DNA from: Curtobacterium sp. MCBD17_032
Lineage (GTDB): Bacteria > Actinomycetota > Actinomycetes > Actinomycetales > Microbacteriaceae
Length of the DNA stretch: 64,000 bases
Assembly: GCF_003234855.1 (NCBI RefSeq)
Contig: NZ_QKTO01000003.1
Span: 372,001 to 436,000 of the forward strand
Direction of reading: 5' to 3'
A program made the position numbers and the translations under genes. Every line of letters starts with the position of its first letter. Positions within the stretch are counted from its first letter, which is position 1. This document shows, piece by piece, positions 51,539 through 59,940 of the stretch. The notes below the pieces were generated by a model. The model made no database searches and had not been told where the DNA came from. It was given only the letters and a program-made list of their open reading frames with translations.

Positions 51539-51586
51539 GACGGACGGGAGGCACGGTGCCAGCTGGCACCGTGCCTCCCGTCCGTC
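51539..51586. terminator. Perfect 22-bp hairpin terminator (family member C)
   Basis: Arms 51539-51560 and 51565-51586 pair perfectly over 22 bp with a 4-nt loop. The arm differs from member A by a C-to-A change (GGGAGGCACGGTGCC) matched by G-to-T in the other arm, so pairing is kept. Confidence 0.88.
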
Positions 51587-51620
51587 CGTCCGTCGGTCGC
51601 CGCTCCGGCGACCCGTCGCG

Positions 51621-51998
51621 TCAGAGGGGGTCGAGTCGCGTCCGGAGGAGGCAGAACTCGTTGCCCTCCGGGTCCTGCAGCACGTGCCACGACTCGTCCC
51701 CGGTCTGCCCGACGTCCGCCGGGCGGGCGCCGAGCGCGAGGAGCCGCTCGAGTTCGGCGTCCTGGTCGCGGTCGACGGGGTTGACGTCGAGGTGCAGGCG
51801 CAGCGGCTGGGTCGTCGCGTGCGGGACCTTCGCCAGGATGATGGTCGGTGTCGCCCCACCGAAGCCGGACACCGGGCCGATCTCGATGCCGTCCTCGTCC
51901 TTCCCCAGTTCGACGTAGTCGAGGACGGCGCACCAGAAGCGCGACAGCGCCTCGGGGTCGTCGCAGTTGAGGACCAGTTCGCTCAGTCGGCAGCTCAT
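51621..51998 (-). CDS. VOC family (glyoxalase-like) protein
   Basis: A 125-residue single-chain VOC fold (two beta-alpha-beta-beta-beta modules): LSELVLNCDDPEALSRFWCAVLDY at the start and SWHVLQDPEGNEFCLLRTR at the end are the standard boundary motifs. The metal ligands of true glyoxalase I are only partly conserved. The substrate is unknown; relatives include resistance and degradation proteins. It converges on the importer operon. Confidence 0.85.
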   Translation of the reverse strand: MSCRLSELVLNCDDPEALSRFWCAVLDYVELGKDEDGIEIGPVSGFGGATPTIILAKVPHATTQPLRLHLDVNPVDRDQDAELERLLALGARPADVGQTGDESWHVLQDPEGNEFCLLRTRLDPL

Positions 51999-52034
51999 GG
52001 CGCGAGGGTACCCGCGTCCTCCGCCCGGACGGGA

Positions 52035-52811
52035 TCAGGGTGTCGGGGTGATGCGCCACGACCCGTTCGTCGCGATCGCGACCACGCCCGGCAGGTCGGC
52101 CTCGAACGTGTCGGAGAACGCCTCGGTGTCCCCGAAGAGCTGTGTGTCGTCCGAGGTCGTGAAGACCCGCGCGCCGAACCGGTCGTCTGCGTCGGCCGGC
52201 GTGTACTCGACCTGCACGTGCGAGACGTCGTCCGAGAAGAACAGGACCGCGGGACCCGTGCCGGCCTGCGGCCCGGACACCGACGGTAGGTCGTTCCAGC
52301 TCCGCATCGTCATCGACCAGGGACCGTCCGCCTGCACGATGAGCATCTGCTCGTCCGGGTCGGACCGCATGACCCCCGTCAGGAACGACGCCGTCAGCGG
52401 CGCCGAGGCCTCGCCGAACGGCGACATCCGACCGGGTGCCGTGACGGCCGCGGTCCCGGTGCACCGCGAGCAGTCGAGGTCCATCACGACGGCGAAGTCG
52501 CCGCGCACCCGGAAGGCGACGTCGGCGGGGCCGGTGCCGGACACGGTCGCGGGCGCGCCCTCGCCGACGTCCCCCGCGTCCAGCGTGACCCCGACGAGTT
52601 CCGCGACGGGCGGCGTCGTGACAGTCGGGGTGGGCCTGGGGGTCGCGGACGGGCTCGGCGCAGCGGTCCGGCGTGGCGTGCCGTCCGTCGGAGCCGCGTC
52701 CGGGACGCTGCCGCCCGCCAGCATCGAGCAGCCGGTCACGAGCAGGAGCGCCGCGACGGCCGCCACCGCCGTCCCCGCGCGTCGGACGTGTCCCGTGCCC
52801 TGTTCCCCCAT
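52035..52811 (-). CDS. Hypothetical lipoprotein
   Basis: A 258-residue secreted protein. The signal peptide ends in the lipobox LVTGC (Cys28), followed by a Pro/Thr/Ser-rich linker (PSPSATPRPTPTVTTPP) and a beta-rich domain of about 180 residues containing MDLDCSRCTG (CxxC). I do not recognise the domain. The ATG at 52811 was chosen because the lipoprotein signal follows it; GGGGGA precedes it. It lies just downstream of the siderophore-interacting protein gene on the same strand. Confidence 0.65.
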   Translation of the reverse strand: MGEQGTGHVRRAGTAVAAVAALLLVTGCSMLAGGSVPDAAPTDGTPRRTAAPSPSATPRPTPTVTTPPVAELVGVTLDAGDVGEGAPATVSGTGPADVAFRVRGDFAVVMDLDCSRCTGTAAVTAPGRMSPFGEASAPLTASFLTGVMRSDPDEQMLIVQADGPWSMTMRSWNDLPSVSGPQAGTGPAVLFFSDDVSHVQVEYTPADADDRFGARVFTTSDDTQLFGDTEAFSDTFEADLPGVVAIATNGSWRITPTP

Positions 52812-52858
52812 GCGCACAGCGTGCCACACCGGCGGTGGACACGGTCCGGCGGAGGGCC

Positions 52859-53683
52859 TCAGACCGGGACGGGCATGCGGGCGTCGTGCTTCCAGAACCC
52901 GGAGAACGTGATCCGCGACTTCGGCAGCCCCGCGCGGTGCAGGTGGCGCCGGCCCTCGGTGGCGAGTCGGGACTCCCCGACGACGAAGGCGTACCCGCGG
53001 TCGTCGCAGGGCACGTGCCGCTGGAGTTCGGCGAGCGCCGCACGTCCGGGCACCGCGGTGGCGTCGCCGCGCACGAGCCACGTCACGGTGACGCCGACGG
53101 GCGCGTCGAGGTCGCGGACGTCGAGCGCTGTCGGGACCTCCTGGATGATGCGGCCGACGGCGTCGCGCGGGAGCGACCGGGCGATGCCGACGACGGCGGG
53201 CAGGCCGGTCTCCTCCGCCGCGATGACGACCTCGCTGGCGTCGTCGGGGCAGTCGAAGATGCAGCCCTGGTCGAGCAGGGCGAGTTCGTCACCGGGTCGG
53301 GCGCTGCAGGCCCAGATCGCCGCGCGGCCCTCGAGTCCGCCGTCCTGGTCGGTGTGCACGACGAAGTCGATGTCCATCTCGCCGAGCTCCGGCCGGTGTC
53401 CGGCGACGGTGTAGTTGGCGCAGTGCGGTCGCGACTCCTCGGGGATGCGGAGGTACTGCGGCCACCACTTGGCGCCGTCGAGCTCGGGCATCCGGAAGGC
53501 GTCCTGCTCGGGGCGCTGCAGGAACAGGCGGAACCAGTGGTCGAAGCCGAGGAACGGGAAGTCGCGGATCTCGTCGCTCGCGATGGTGACGCGGTGGACC
53601 GACGGGGTGTGCCGTGCGGTACGGACGACCCGCGCCCGGAACAGCCGCGGGTTCTCGGGCATCAGCCTCGGGATCTTCGCCAT
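52859..53683 (-). CDS. Siderophore-interacting protein (NAD(P)H-dependent ferric-siderophore reductase)
   Basis: A 274-residue flavoprotein of the SIP/ViuB family. An N-terminal FAD barrel (VHRVTIASDEIRDFPFLGFDHWFRLFLQ) is followed by a NAD(P)H-binding lobe (VVIAAEETGLPAVVGIARSLP, YAFVVGESRLATEGRRHL). It reduces imported ferric siderophores in the cytoplasm to release iron. In the FAD motif the usual Arg-x-Tyr-Thr reads ANYTVAGHRPE, so the conserved arginine is replaced. It is divergent from the siderophore importer across only 19 bp carrying an iron box. Confidence 0.88.
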   Translation of the reverse strand: MAKIPRLMPENPRLFRARVVRTARHTPSVHRVTIASDEIRDFPFLGFDHWFRLFLQRPEQDAFRMPELDGAKWWPQYLRIPEESRPHCANYTVAGHRPELGEMDIDFVVHTDQDGGLEGRAAIWACSARPGDELALLDQGCIFDCPDDASEVVIAAEETGLPAVVGIARSLPRDAVGRIIQEVPTALDVRDLDAPVGVTVTWLVRGDATAVPGRAALAELQRHVPCDDRGYAFVVGESRLATEGRRHLHRAGLPKSRITFSGFWKHDARMPVPV

Positions 53684-53702
53684 GAGGGAAGGCTAACCTA
53701 AT
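53684..53702. promoter_or_regulatory. DtxR/IdeR-type iron box between divergent genes
   Basis: AGGCTAACCTAA matches the right 12 bases of the consensus TTAGGTTAGGCTAACCTAA exactly; I count 16 of 19 positions matching overall. The box fills the whole 19-bp gap between two divergent start codons, so neither gene has room for a ribosome site. Confidence 0.8.
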
Positions 53703-54791
53703 ATGGCTCCCGTGCCACCCCCTCCCCTCGCCGTCCGAACCGCGCCCGCTGCCCCTCCCGGAGCGGTCGTCGGTGCCACCGGCGTCCACCGGCGGACGGC
53801 TCGTCGTCGGGTCGGCGTCCTGCTCGGGCTGGCGGTGCTGGTGCTGGGCGCAGCGGTCGCGAGCATGCTCCTCGGCAGCAACCACATCGGCGTGGACCGG
53901 GTGCTCGCCGGCCTCACCCGCAGCGGCTCGGGCACCGACGAGGCCGTCGTCTGGGGCTCCCGCATCCCCCGCACGCTCATCGGCGCGAGCGTCGGCGCCG
54001 CGCTCGGGATCGCCGGGCTCCTCATGCAGGGGCACACGCGGAACCCGCTCGCCGACCCCGGACTGTTCGGCGTCTCCGCCGGCGCCGGCCTCGCCGTCGT
54101 GCTCGGCGTGTACGTCTTCGGTGTCACGAGCACCGGCGCCTCGGTCTGGTTCGCCCTGATCGGCGCACTGGTCGCCAGCGTCGTCGTCTTCTCCGTCACG
54201 GTCGCCGGCAGCGGGACCGCGAGCCCCGTCCCCCTCGCCCTGGCCGGCGCCGCGGTGTCCGCGCTGCTCGGCGCCCTGACCTCGTTCATCGTCCTCACCG
54301 ACCAGGAGTCCCTCGACGCGTACCGGCTCTGGGTCGTCGGGTCACTGTCCGGCCGACAGCTCGACGTCCTGCAGGCCGCGTGGCCGTTCATGGCCGTCGG
54401 ACTCGTGCTCGCGATCTGGAACACCCGGGCCCTCGACGCACTCGGTCTCGGGTCGGAGCTCGCGAAGGGACTCGGCGAGGACCTGCTCACCGCGCGGCTC
54501 GTCGGACTGGGTGGCATCACGCTCCTCGCCGCCGGCGCGACGGCCGCCGCCGGTCCGGTCGCGTTCGTCGGGCTGACCGTCCCGCACGTCGCCCGGGCCG
54601 TCGTCGGCCCGGGGCACCGCTGGACCCTGCCCGCCTCGGCGCTGCTCGGCGCCGCACTCGTCCTGCTCGCCGACGTCGTCGGCCGACTCGTGGGCGGGTT
54701 CGCCGAGGTCGAGGTCGGGATCGTGCTCGCCGTCATCGGCGGACCGGTGTTCGTCGCCGTCGCACGCCGTCGATCGCTGGTGTCCCTGTGA
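53703..54791 (+). CDS. Siderophore ABC transporter permease 1 (FecCD/FepD type)
   Basis: A 362-residue permease of the FecCD family with about nine membrane segments. Landmarks are RIPRTLIGASVGAALGIAGLLMQGHTRNPLADPGLFGVSAGAGLAVVLG and GPVAFVGLTVPHVARAVVGPGHRWTLP. It imports ferric siderophore with its partner. The ATG abuts an iron box, suggesting a leaderless mRNA repressed by DtxR/IdeR when iron is plentiful. Confidence 0.92.
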   Translation: MAPVPPPPLAVRTAPAAPPGAVVGATGVHRRTARRRVGVLLGLAVLVLGAAVASMLLGSNHIGVDRVLAGLTRSGSGTDEAVVWGSRIPRTLIGASVGAALGIAGLLMQGHTRNPLADPGLFGVSAGAGLAVVLGVYVFGVTSTGASVWFALIGALVASVVVFSVTVAGSGTASPVPLALAGAAVSALLGALTSFIVLTDQESLDAYRLWVVGSLSGRQLDVLQAAWPFMAVGLVLAIWNTRALDALGLGSELAKGLGEDLLTARLVGLGGITLLAAGATAAAGPVAFVGLTVPHVARAVVGPGHRWTLPASALLGAALVLLADVVGRLVGGFAEVEVGIVLAVIGGPVFVAVARRRSLVSL

Positions 54792-55882
54792 GCGCGGCGA
54801 CCACGACCGCGCCTGCCGCGACACCGGCCGGGGCCCGGAAGGGCATCCGCATCGGGCCGGTCGGGCTCGCCTGGCGTCCGCGGGTCCTCACCGCCTCGGT
54901 CGTCGCCGTGGTCGCCGCCCTGCTGCTCGTCGTGCTCGGCGTCGCGATCGGCTCGACCTTCATCGCACCGGACACGGTCGTGCGGGCACTGCTCGGACTC
55001 GAGTCCGGGCCGGAGTCGTTCATCGTGACGACCCTGCGCCTCCCCCGCGTCCTGACCGGCGCCCTCGTCGGCGTGACCCTGGCCGTCGCCGGAGCCCTGA
55101 CGCAGACCTTCACGCGCAACCCGCTCGGGACGCCGGACATCATCGGCGTGACCTCGGGCGCGAGCGTCGGCGCCGTGGCCGCGGTGGTGCTCGGAGGCGG
55201 GAGCTACTCGGTGAGCGCCCTGGTCCTCGGCGGCGGCATCCCCGTCGCCGCCACGATCGGGGCGCTCGCCGCCGCCACGGTCGTCTACGGCCTGGGCTGG
55301 CGTGGCGGGGTGCAGAGCCACCGCCTGATCCTCGTCGGCATCGGGGTGAGCGCGACCCTCGACGCGGTGACGAGCTACCTGCTCGTCCGCGCGAAGATCA
55401 CCCAGGCCACCGCGGCGTCGCAGTGGCTGGTCGGCAGCCTGTCGAGCACGTCGTGGACCACCGTGTGGCCGCTCCTCGTCATCGCCGCGGTCGGCGTCCC
55501 GATCGCGCTCGCCACCTCGGCGGCGCTCGGGATCGGCCAGCTCGGCGACGAGGTCGCGACCGGCGTCGGCCTCGGCGTGCAGCGGCACCGGCTGCTCGTC
55601 ATCGGACTGGCGGTCGTCCTCACGGCCGCGGCGGTCGCTGCCGCGGGCCCGGTCGGGTTCGTCGCGTTCGTCGTGCCGCAGATCGCGCTCCGCCTGGCCA
55701 GGACGAACCGGCCGCCGCTGCTGCTGTCGGCGGCCCTCGGCGCGGTCCTCGTGCTCGGCGCGGACCTGCTCGCCCGGTCGGCGTTCCCCTGGCAGGTGCC
55801 CGTCGGCATCGTCACCACCGTGATCGGCGCCCCGTACCTGATCTGGCTCCTCATCCGTCACCGCAAGGAGATGTCCCGATGA
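54788..55882 (+). CDS. Siderophore ABC transporter permease 2 (FecCD/FepG type)
   Basis: A 364-residue partner permease starting at GTG in a GTGA overlap with permease 1. Landmarks are TLRLPRVLTGALVGVTLAVAGALTQTFTRNPLGTPDIIGVTSGASVGAV and GPVGFVAFVVPQIALRL, with about nine membrane segments. The two different permeases form a heterodimer, as in FepDG. Confidence 0.92.
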   Translation: MSAATTTAPAATPAGARKGIRIGPVGLAWRPRVLTASVVAVVAALLLVVLGVAIGSTFIAPDTVVRALLGLESGPESFIVTTLRLPRVLTGALVGVTLAVAGALTQTFTRNPLGTPDIIGVTSGASVGAVAAVVLGGGSYSVSALVLGGGIPVAATIGALAAATVVYGLGWRGGVQSHRLILVGIGVSATLDAVTSYLLVRAKITQATAASQWLVGSLSSTSWTTVWPLLVIAAVGVPIALATSAALGIGQLGDEVATGVGLGVQRHRLLVIGLAVVLTAAAVAAAGPVGFVAFVVPQIALRLARTNRPPLLLSAALGAVLVLGADLLARSAFPWQVPVGIVTTVIGAPYLIWLLIRHRKEMSR

Positions 55883-56730
55883 CCACGACGACCCCGCCGG
55901 CCCCCGCGGCCGTGACCATGCCGGACCGCGTGCACGCCGGACCCGTCCTGGAGGCCCGTGGCCTGTCCGTCGGCTACGACAAGCACCCGGTGCTCCGGGA
56001 CCTCGACCTGTCGGTCGAGCGCAGTACCGTCACGACGTTCCTCGGCGCGAACGGGTGCGGCAAGTCGACGCTGCTCAAGGCGCTCGGCCGCGTGCTCAAA
56101 CCGCAGTCCGGCGAGGTGCTGCTCGACGGTGCGCCGATCCGGAAGGAGGCGAACCGGGCGGTCGCGCGGAAGCTCGCGATCCTCCCCCAGTCGCCCCTCG
56201 CGCCCGCCGGCACGAGCGTGCTCGACCTGGTGATGCGCGGCCGCAACCCGCACCAGTCCTGGGCCCGACCGTGGACCGCGGAGGACGCCGCCGTGGCGGA
56301 GGACGCCATCGCGGCGACCGGCCTGACCGAGGTCGCACACCGCGACGTGGCGAGTCTGTCCGGCGGGCAGCGACAGCGCGCCTGGATCGCACTCGTCCTC
56401 GCCCAGCAGGCGGACACGCTCCTGCTCGACGAGCCGACCACCTACCTCGACCTCGCCCATCAACTCGACGTGCTGCGGCTGGTGCGTCGGATCAACCGGG
56501 AGCAGGGCGCCACGGTCGTCATGGTGTTGCACGACCTCACGCTCGCCGCGCGCTACTCCGACCGGCTCGTGGTGCTCCACGACGGCGGGGTCGTCGCAGA
56601 CGGGTCCCCGGTCGACGTCCTCACGCCCGCGCTGCTCGAGCGGGCGTTCGGGCTGCACGCGCGGGTGGTCCCGGACCCGGTGACGGGTGCCCCGATGGTC
56701 GTGCCGGAAGCGGACGACCACACCGTCTGA
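55879..56730 (+). CDS. Siderophore ABC transporter ATPase (FepC type)
   Basis: A 283-residue ABC ATPase in an ATGA overlap with permease 2. Walker A is GANGCGKST, the signature LSGGQRQRAWIALVLAQ, Walker B TLLLDEPTTYLDLAHQ, and the H-loop VLHDLTLAARYSDR. The LDLAHQ extension after Walker B is typical of iron-siderophore/B12 ATPases. It powers import by the two preceding permeases. Confidence 0.94.
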   Translation: MTTTTPPAPAAVTMPDRVHAGPVLEARGLSVGYDKHPVLRDLDLSVERSTVTTFLGANGCGKSTLLKALGRVLKPQSGEVLLDGAPIRKEANRAVARKLAILPQSPLAPAGTSVLDLVMRGRNPHQSWARPWTAEDAAVAEDAIAATGLTEVAHRDVASLSGGQRQRAWIALVLAQQADTLLLDEPTTYLDLAHQLDVLRLVRRINREQGATVVMVLHDLTLAARYSDRLVVLHDGGVVADGSPVDVLTPALLERAFGLHARVVPDPVTGAPMVVPEADDHTV

Positions 56731-56766
56731 CGCAGCGGGTGACGCGGACTGGTGTCGAACTGCTGG

Positions 56767-56785
56767 TTAGGTTAGGCTCACCTAA
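56767..56785 (+). promoter_or_regulatory. DtxR/IdeR-type iron box overlapping the start codon
   Basis: TTAGGTTAGGCTCACCTAA matches the consensus iron box at 18 of 19 positions. Its last A is the first base of the ATG of the binding-protein gene. TAGGCT at 56773-56778 fits a -10 element 6 bp before the ATG, so transcription and translation probably begin at the same base. Confidence 0.9.
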
Positions 56786-57801
56786 TGAACACTCCCCGCC
56801 GCGGCTCCGCTCGTGCCGCCCTCCTGACCGCCGTCACCGCGACGGCCCTCATCCTCACCGGCTGCTCGGGCACCGGTGCCTCCGACGACACCGGCAACGA
56901 CGCGAAGGCGTCCTCCGGGGCCTGGTCGTACGAGGACGCCACCGGCACGACGGTGGAGGTCGACCACATGCCGGAGCGTGTCGTGGTCCTGAACGACATC
57001 GCGATCTCGTTCATCGAGTACGGCCTCCGCCCGGTCGGCACCTTCGGCCAGCTCCCGATGACGAAGGACGCCCGGTTCGACGACCTCGACCAGGACGGCA
57101 TCACCCAGCTCGGCACGGCGTACGGCGACATCGACCTCGAGCAGCTCGCCGCGCTGAAGCCGGACCTCGTCGTGACCTCGGTCTACCCGACCGACGCGAA
57201 GGGCACGCTCGACTCCTCGCAGCCGGCCTACGGCTTCAAGGACAAGGAGCAGCAGGAGCAGGTCGAGGCGATCGCCCCGGTCGCCACGGTGAAGTGGGGC
57301 GGCAAGGGCCTCGACGTCATCGAGGACATCGCCGACCTCGCCGAGGACCTCGGTGCGCAGGAGTCCGCCGTCGAGTCGGCCGAGAAGGAGTTCGACACGG
57401 CGAAGGAGGCCCTCCGGACCGCATCCGAGAAGAGCGGCGTCTCCGTCGTCTCGATGTACGCCGACGGCGACGGCGCCTACGTCACCCGCCCGTCCGACGA
57501 GCCCACGCTGCAGATGTGGAGCGACTTCGGCGTCGACCTGGTCACGCCCGAGCCGAAGGGCTTCTACTGGGGCATCTACAGCTGGGAGAACGCGGGCCAG
57601 ATCTCGGCCGACGTCATCCTGCTGTCGCAGCAGGGCTACCAGGTGGCCGACCTCGAGAAGCAGCCGACGTTCGCCGACGACCCGGCCCTCGAGGCCGGTC
57701 AGGTGCACAGCTTCACCTTCCCGGCGCTGGACTACGCCTCGCAGGCCGACTACATGACGAAGCTCGCCGGCTGGCTCGACGACAGCGAGCCGGTCGCCTG
57801 A
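56785..57801 (+). CDS. Iron-siderophore ABC transporter substrate-binding lipoprotein
   Basis: A 338-residue periplasmic-binding-protein-like lipoprotein (FepB/FecB fold). The lipobox is LTGC (Cys27), followed by a Ser/Asp/Gly linker. The core has MPERVVVLNDIAISFIEYGLRPVGTFG, LAALKPDLVVTSVYP and SWENAGQISADVILLSQQGY. It delivers ferric siderophore to the permeases encoded upstream. It has its own iron box and probable leaderless start, so it is a separate transcript under the same regulator. Confidence 0.9.
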   Translation: MNTPRRGSARAALLTAVTATALILTGCSGTGASDDTGNDAKASSGAWSYEDATGTTVEVDHMPERVVVLNDIAISFIEYGLRPVGTFGQLPMTKDARFDDLDQDGITQLGTAYGDIDLEQLAALKPDLVVTSVYPTDAKGTLDSSQPAYGFKDKEQQEQVEAIAPVATVKWGGKGLDVIEDIADLAEDLGAQESAVESAEKEFDTAKEALRTASEKSGVSVVSMYADGDGAYVTRPSDEPTLQMWSDFGVDLVTPEPKGFYWGIYSWENAGQISADVILLSQQGYQVADLEKQPTFADDPALEAGQVHSFTFPALDYASQADYMTKLAGWLDDSEPVA

Positions 57802-57815
57802 GCCGCCCCACGACC

Positions 57816-57923
57816 ACGGACGGGAGGCCCTCCACCAGAAGGTGCGGTGGGCCCACGCCGGCCGGTACCGCGGCGACGCGCCAGCGGCGTCGCGGCCGTG
57901 CCCGGTGGGGACCTCCCGTCCGT
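57816..57923 (+). terminator. Large branched hairpin (variant D of the terminator family)
   Basis: The outer stem, 57816-57827 with 57912-57923 (ACGGACGGGAGG arm), is 12 bp and shares the arm sequence of members A-C. An insert of about 80 nt carries inner hairpins (including GCGACGC with GCGTCGC). It follows the siderophore-binding-protein gene. Confidence 0.65.
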
Positions 57924-57955
57924 CGTCGCGCAGCGTCGTGCGGTAGGAACGAGGC

Positions 57956-58945
57956 ATGACGGACGCGGGGTGGCACGAGGACGTCCTCGGCCCGCCGTAC
58001 GAGCGACTCGAGCTCCCGCTCGGCGAGGACGCCGAAGGCCCGGTCGTCGCCACCCTGGTCCGTCGGCGGCGGACGATGACCGACCGGCTCCGACCCCACG
58101 CCGGTCCGCTGCACGACGTCGACGTCCTGTACGTGCACGGGTGGTCGGACTACTTCTTCCAGACCGAGCTCGCCGAGCGCGTCGAACGGCTCGGCGCCCG
58201 CTTCCACGCCCTCGACCTGCGGAAGTACGGGCGGAGCCTGCGGCCGCACCAGACGCCCGGGCACGTGGGCGACCTGGCCACCTACGACGAGGACATCGCC
58301 GCAGCGCTCGACGCGATCCGGGCGGAGCACCCCGGGCAGCGCCGACGGCTCGTGCCGATGGGCCACTCCACGGGCGGGCTCACCCTGGCGCTCTGGGCAG
58401 CGCGGCACCCGGCGCTCGTCGACGGACTCGTCCTGAACAGCCCCTGGCTCGAGTTCCAGGCCGACGCGATCGGGCGGGCGGTCGTCGCACCGGTCATCAA
58501 GCTGGGCGCGAAGCGGAACCCCCTCGCGCCGATGCCGGCGGTCGACCCCGGTTTCTACACCCGCACGGTGTCGAGCTCGGCGGAGGGGTCGTGGACGTAC
58601 GACCAGCGGTGGCGACCGGAACGCGGCTTCCCGCTGCACCCGGGCTGGCTCGCCGCGGTGTTCGCCGGGCAGGAGCGGGTCGCGCACGGGCTCGGCCTCA
58701 CGGTCCCGGTGCTCGTCATGCTCAGCGACAAGAGCATGCTGCAGCCGCGGTGGAACGAGGGCATGTCCCACGCCGACGTGGCCCTCAACGTCGACGCCGT
58801 CGCGAGACGCGCACCGTCGCTCGGCGACGAGGTGACGGTCCGCCGTCTGCACGGCGCGCTGCACGACGTCGTGCTCTCGGCGGCGCCGGTGCGCGAGCGC
58901 GCCTACGACGCCGTCGAGCGGTGGGCGGCGGTGCTCCCCCGCTGA
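57956..58945 (+). CDS. Alpha/beta hydrolase (serine hydrolase)
   Basis: A 329-residue cytoplasmic hydrolase. The oxyanion segment is YVHGWSDYFF and the nucleophile serine sits in PMGHSTGGLTLALWAARHP (GHSTGG); the aspartate region is VPVLVMLSDKS and the histidine is in RLHGALHDVVLSA. The arrangement resembles monoacylglycerol-lipase or esterase families. It starts close after the branched terminator. The substrate is unknown. Confidence 0.85.
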   Translation: MTDAGWHEDVLGPPYERLELPLGEDAEGPVVATLVRRRRTMTDRLRPHAGPLHDVDVLYVHGWSDYFFQTELAERVERLGARFHALDLRKYGRSLRPHQTPGHVGDLATYDEDIAAALDAIRAEHPGQRRRLVPMGHSTGGLTLALWAARHPALVDGLVLNSPWLEFQADAIGRAVVAPVIKLGAKRNPLAPMPAVDPGFYTRTVSSSAEGSWTYDQRWRPERGFPLHPGWLAAVFAGQERVAHGLGLTVPVLVMLSDKSMLQPRWNEGMSHADVALNVDAVARRAPSLGDEVTVRRLHGALHDVVLSAAPVRERAYDAVERWAAVLPR

Positions 58946-58956
58946 CCGACCGGGGA

Positions 58957-59940
58957 TCAGCTCCGCAGCGCGGTGCGGGTGGCAGCGGCGACGAGCGCGT
59001 CGTCCGGCTCGGCGTCCGCGGTGTCGTGGCCCGTCATCACGACGAGCACGATCGGGTCCCGCCCGGGCGGGGTCACGATCCCGACGTCGTTCCGCACGCC
59101 GTACGACCCGGTGCCGGTCTTGTCCGCGACCGTCCACTCCTCGGGCACGCCCGCGCGGATCGTTCCCGCACCCGTCGTCGTCCCGCGCATCAGGTCGACG
59201 AGCAACGCACGGTCGTCGGGGTCGAGGGCACCGCCCAGCAGGACCGTGCGGAGGTCGGCGGCGAACTGCTCCGGAGTGGTCGTGTCCCGCTCGTCACCGG
59301 GCACGGCCTCGTTCAGGGCCGGTTCCACGCGGTCGACCCGGGTCACGTCATCCCCGATGCCGCGGAGCCACCGCTGCACGGCAGCTGGCCCGCCGACCCT
59401 GGCCACGAGCAGGTTCGCCGCCGTGTTGTCACTCGAGCGCACCATCGCCGCGAGCAGTTCGCGCACCGTCATGCCGGAGCCGACGTGCTGACCGGTGACC
59501 GGCGCGTACGAGAGCACGTCGCCCTGGCCGATCGGCACGACGGCGTCGAGGTCGTCCGGTGCGGCGGCGTCGAGCACGGCCGCGGCGATGAACACCTTCG
59601 CCGCCGAGGCGAACGCGAACCGCTCGTCCGCCCGGTGTGCGACACCGACCCCGCTGCCGGTGTCGATCGCGACGACGCCGAGCCGGGCGTCGTGCTCGGT
59701 CTCGAGTGCCGCGAAGGCCCGCTCGGCGGCCGCGTTCGTCGTCGGCTCCGGAATCCGTGTCGGAGTCGACGTCAGCGTCGGCGTCGGCGTCGGCTGTCCG
59801 GAGGTCGCGGCGGCCGTCCCGGACGGGCTGTGCATCGCATCGGTCGCAGCTGCGTCCTGGCACCCGGCGAGGCCGAGCGACAGGGCCACCACCGCGGCGA
59901 GCGCTGCCACCCGGGTGTGCCCGGCCCGTCGCCCGGTCAC
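58957..59940 (-). CDS. Class A beta-lactamase-like lipoprotein
   Basis: A 327-residue serine beta-lactamase family protein. The lipobox is LAGC (Cys27), followed by a Pro/Thr repeat linker (PTPTPTLTSTPTRIPEP). All class A motifs are present: SxxK as SAAK in FASAAKVFIAAAVL, SDN in RSSDNTAANL, the general-base Glu in RVEPALNEAVPGD (ExxLN), and KTG in VADKTGTGSYGVRND. It would be membrane-anchored outside the cell and hydrolyse beta-lactams. The GTG start overlaps the stop of the upstream SDR gene (GTGA), so the two are translationally coupled. Confidence 0.9.
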   Translation of the reverse strand: MTGRRAGHTRVAALAAVVALSLGLAGCQDAAATDAMHSPSGTAAATSGQPTPTPTLTSTPTRIPEPTTNAAAERAFAALETEHDARLGVVAIDTGSGVGVAHRADERFAFASAAKVFIAAAVLDAAAPDDLDAVVPIGQGDVLSYAPVTGQHVGSGMTVRELLAAMVRSSDNTAANLLVARVGGPAAVQRWLRGIGDDVTRVDRVEPALNEAVPGDERDTTTPEQFAADLRTVLLGGALDPDDRALLVDLMRGTTTGAGTIRAGVPEEWTVADKTGTGSYGVRNDVGIVTPPGRDPIVLVVMTGHDTADAEPDDALVAAATRTALRS

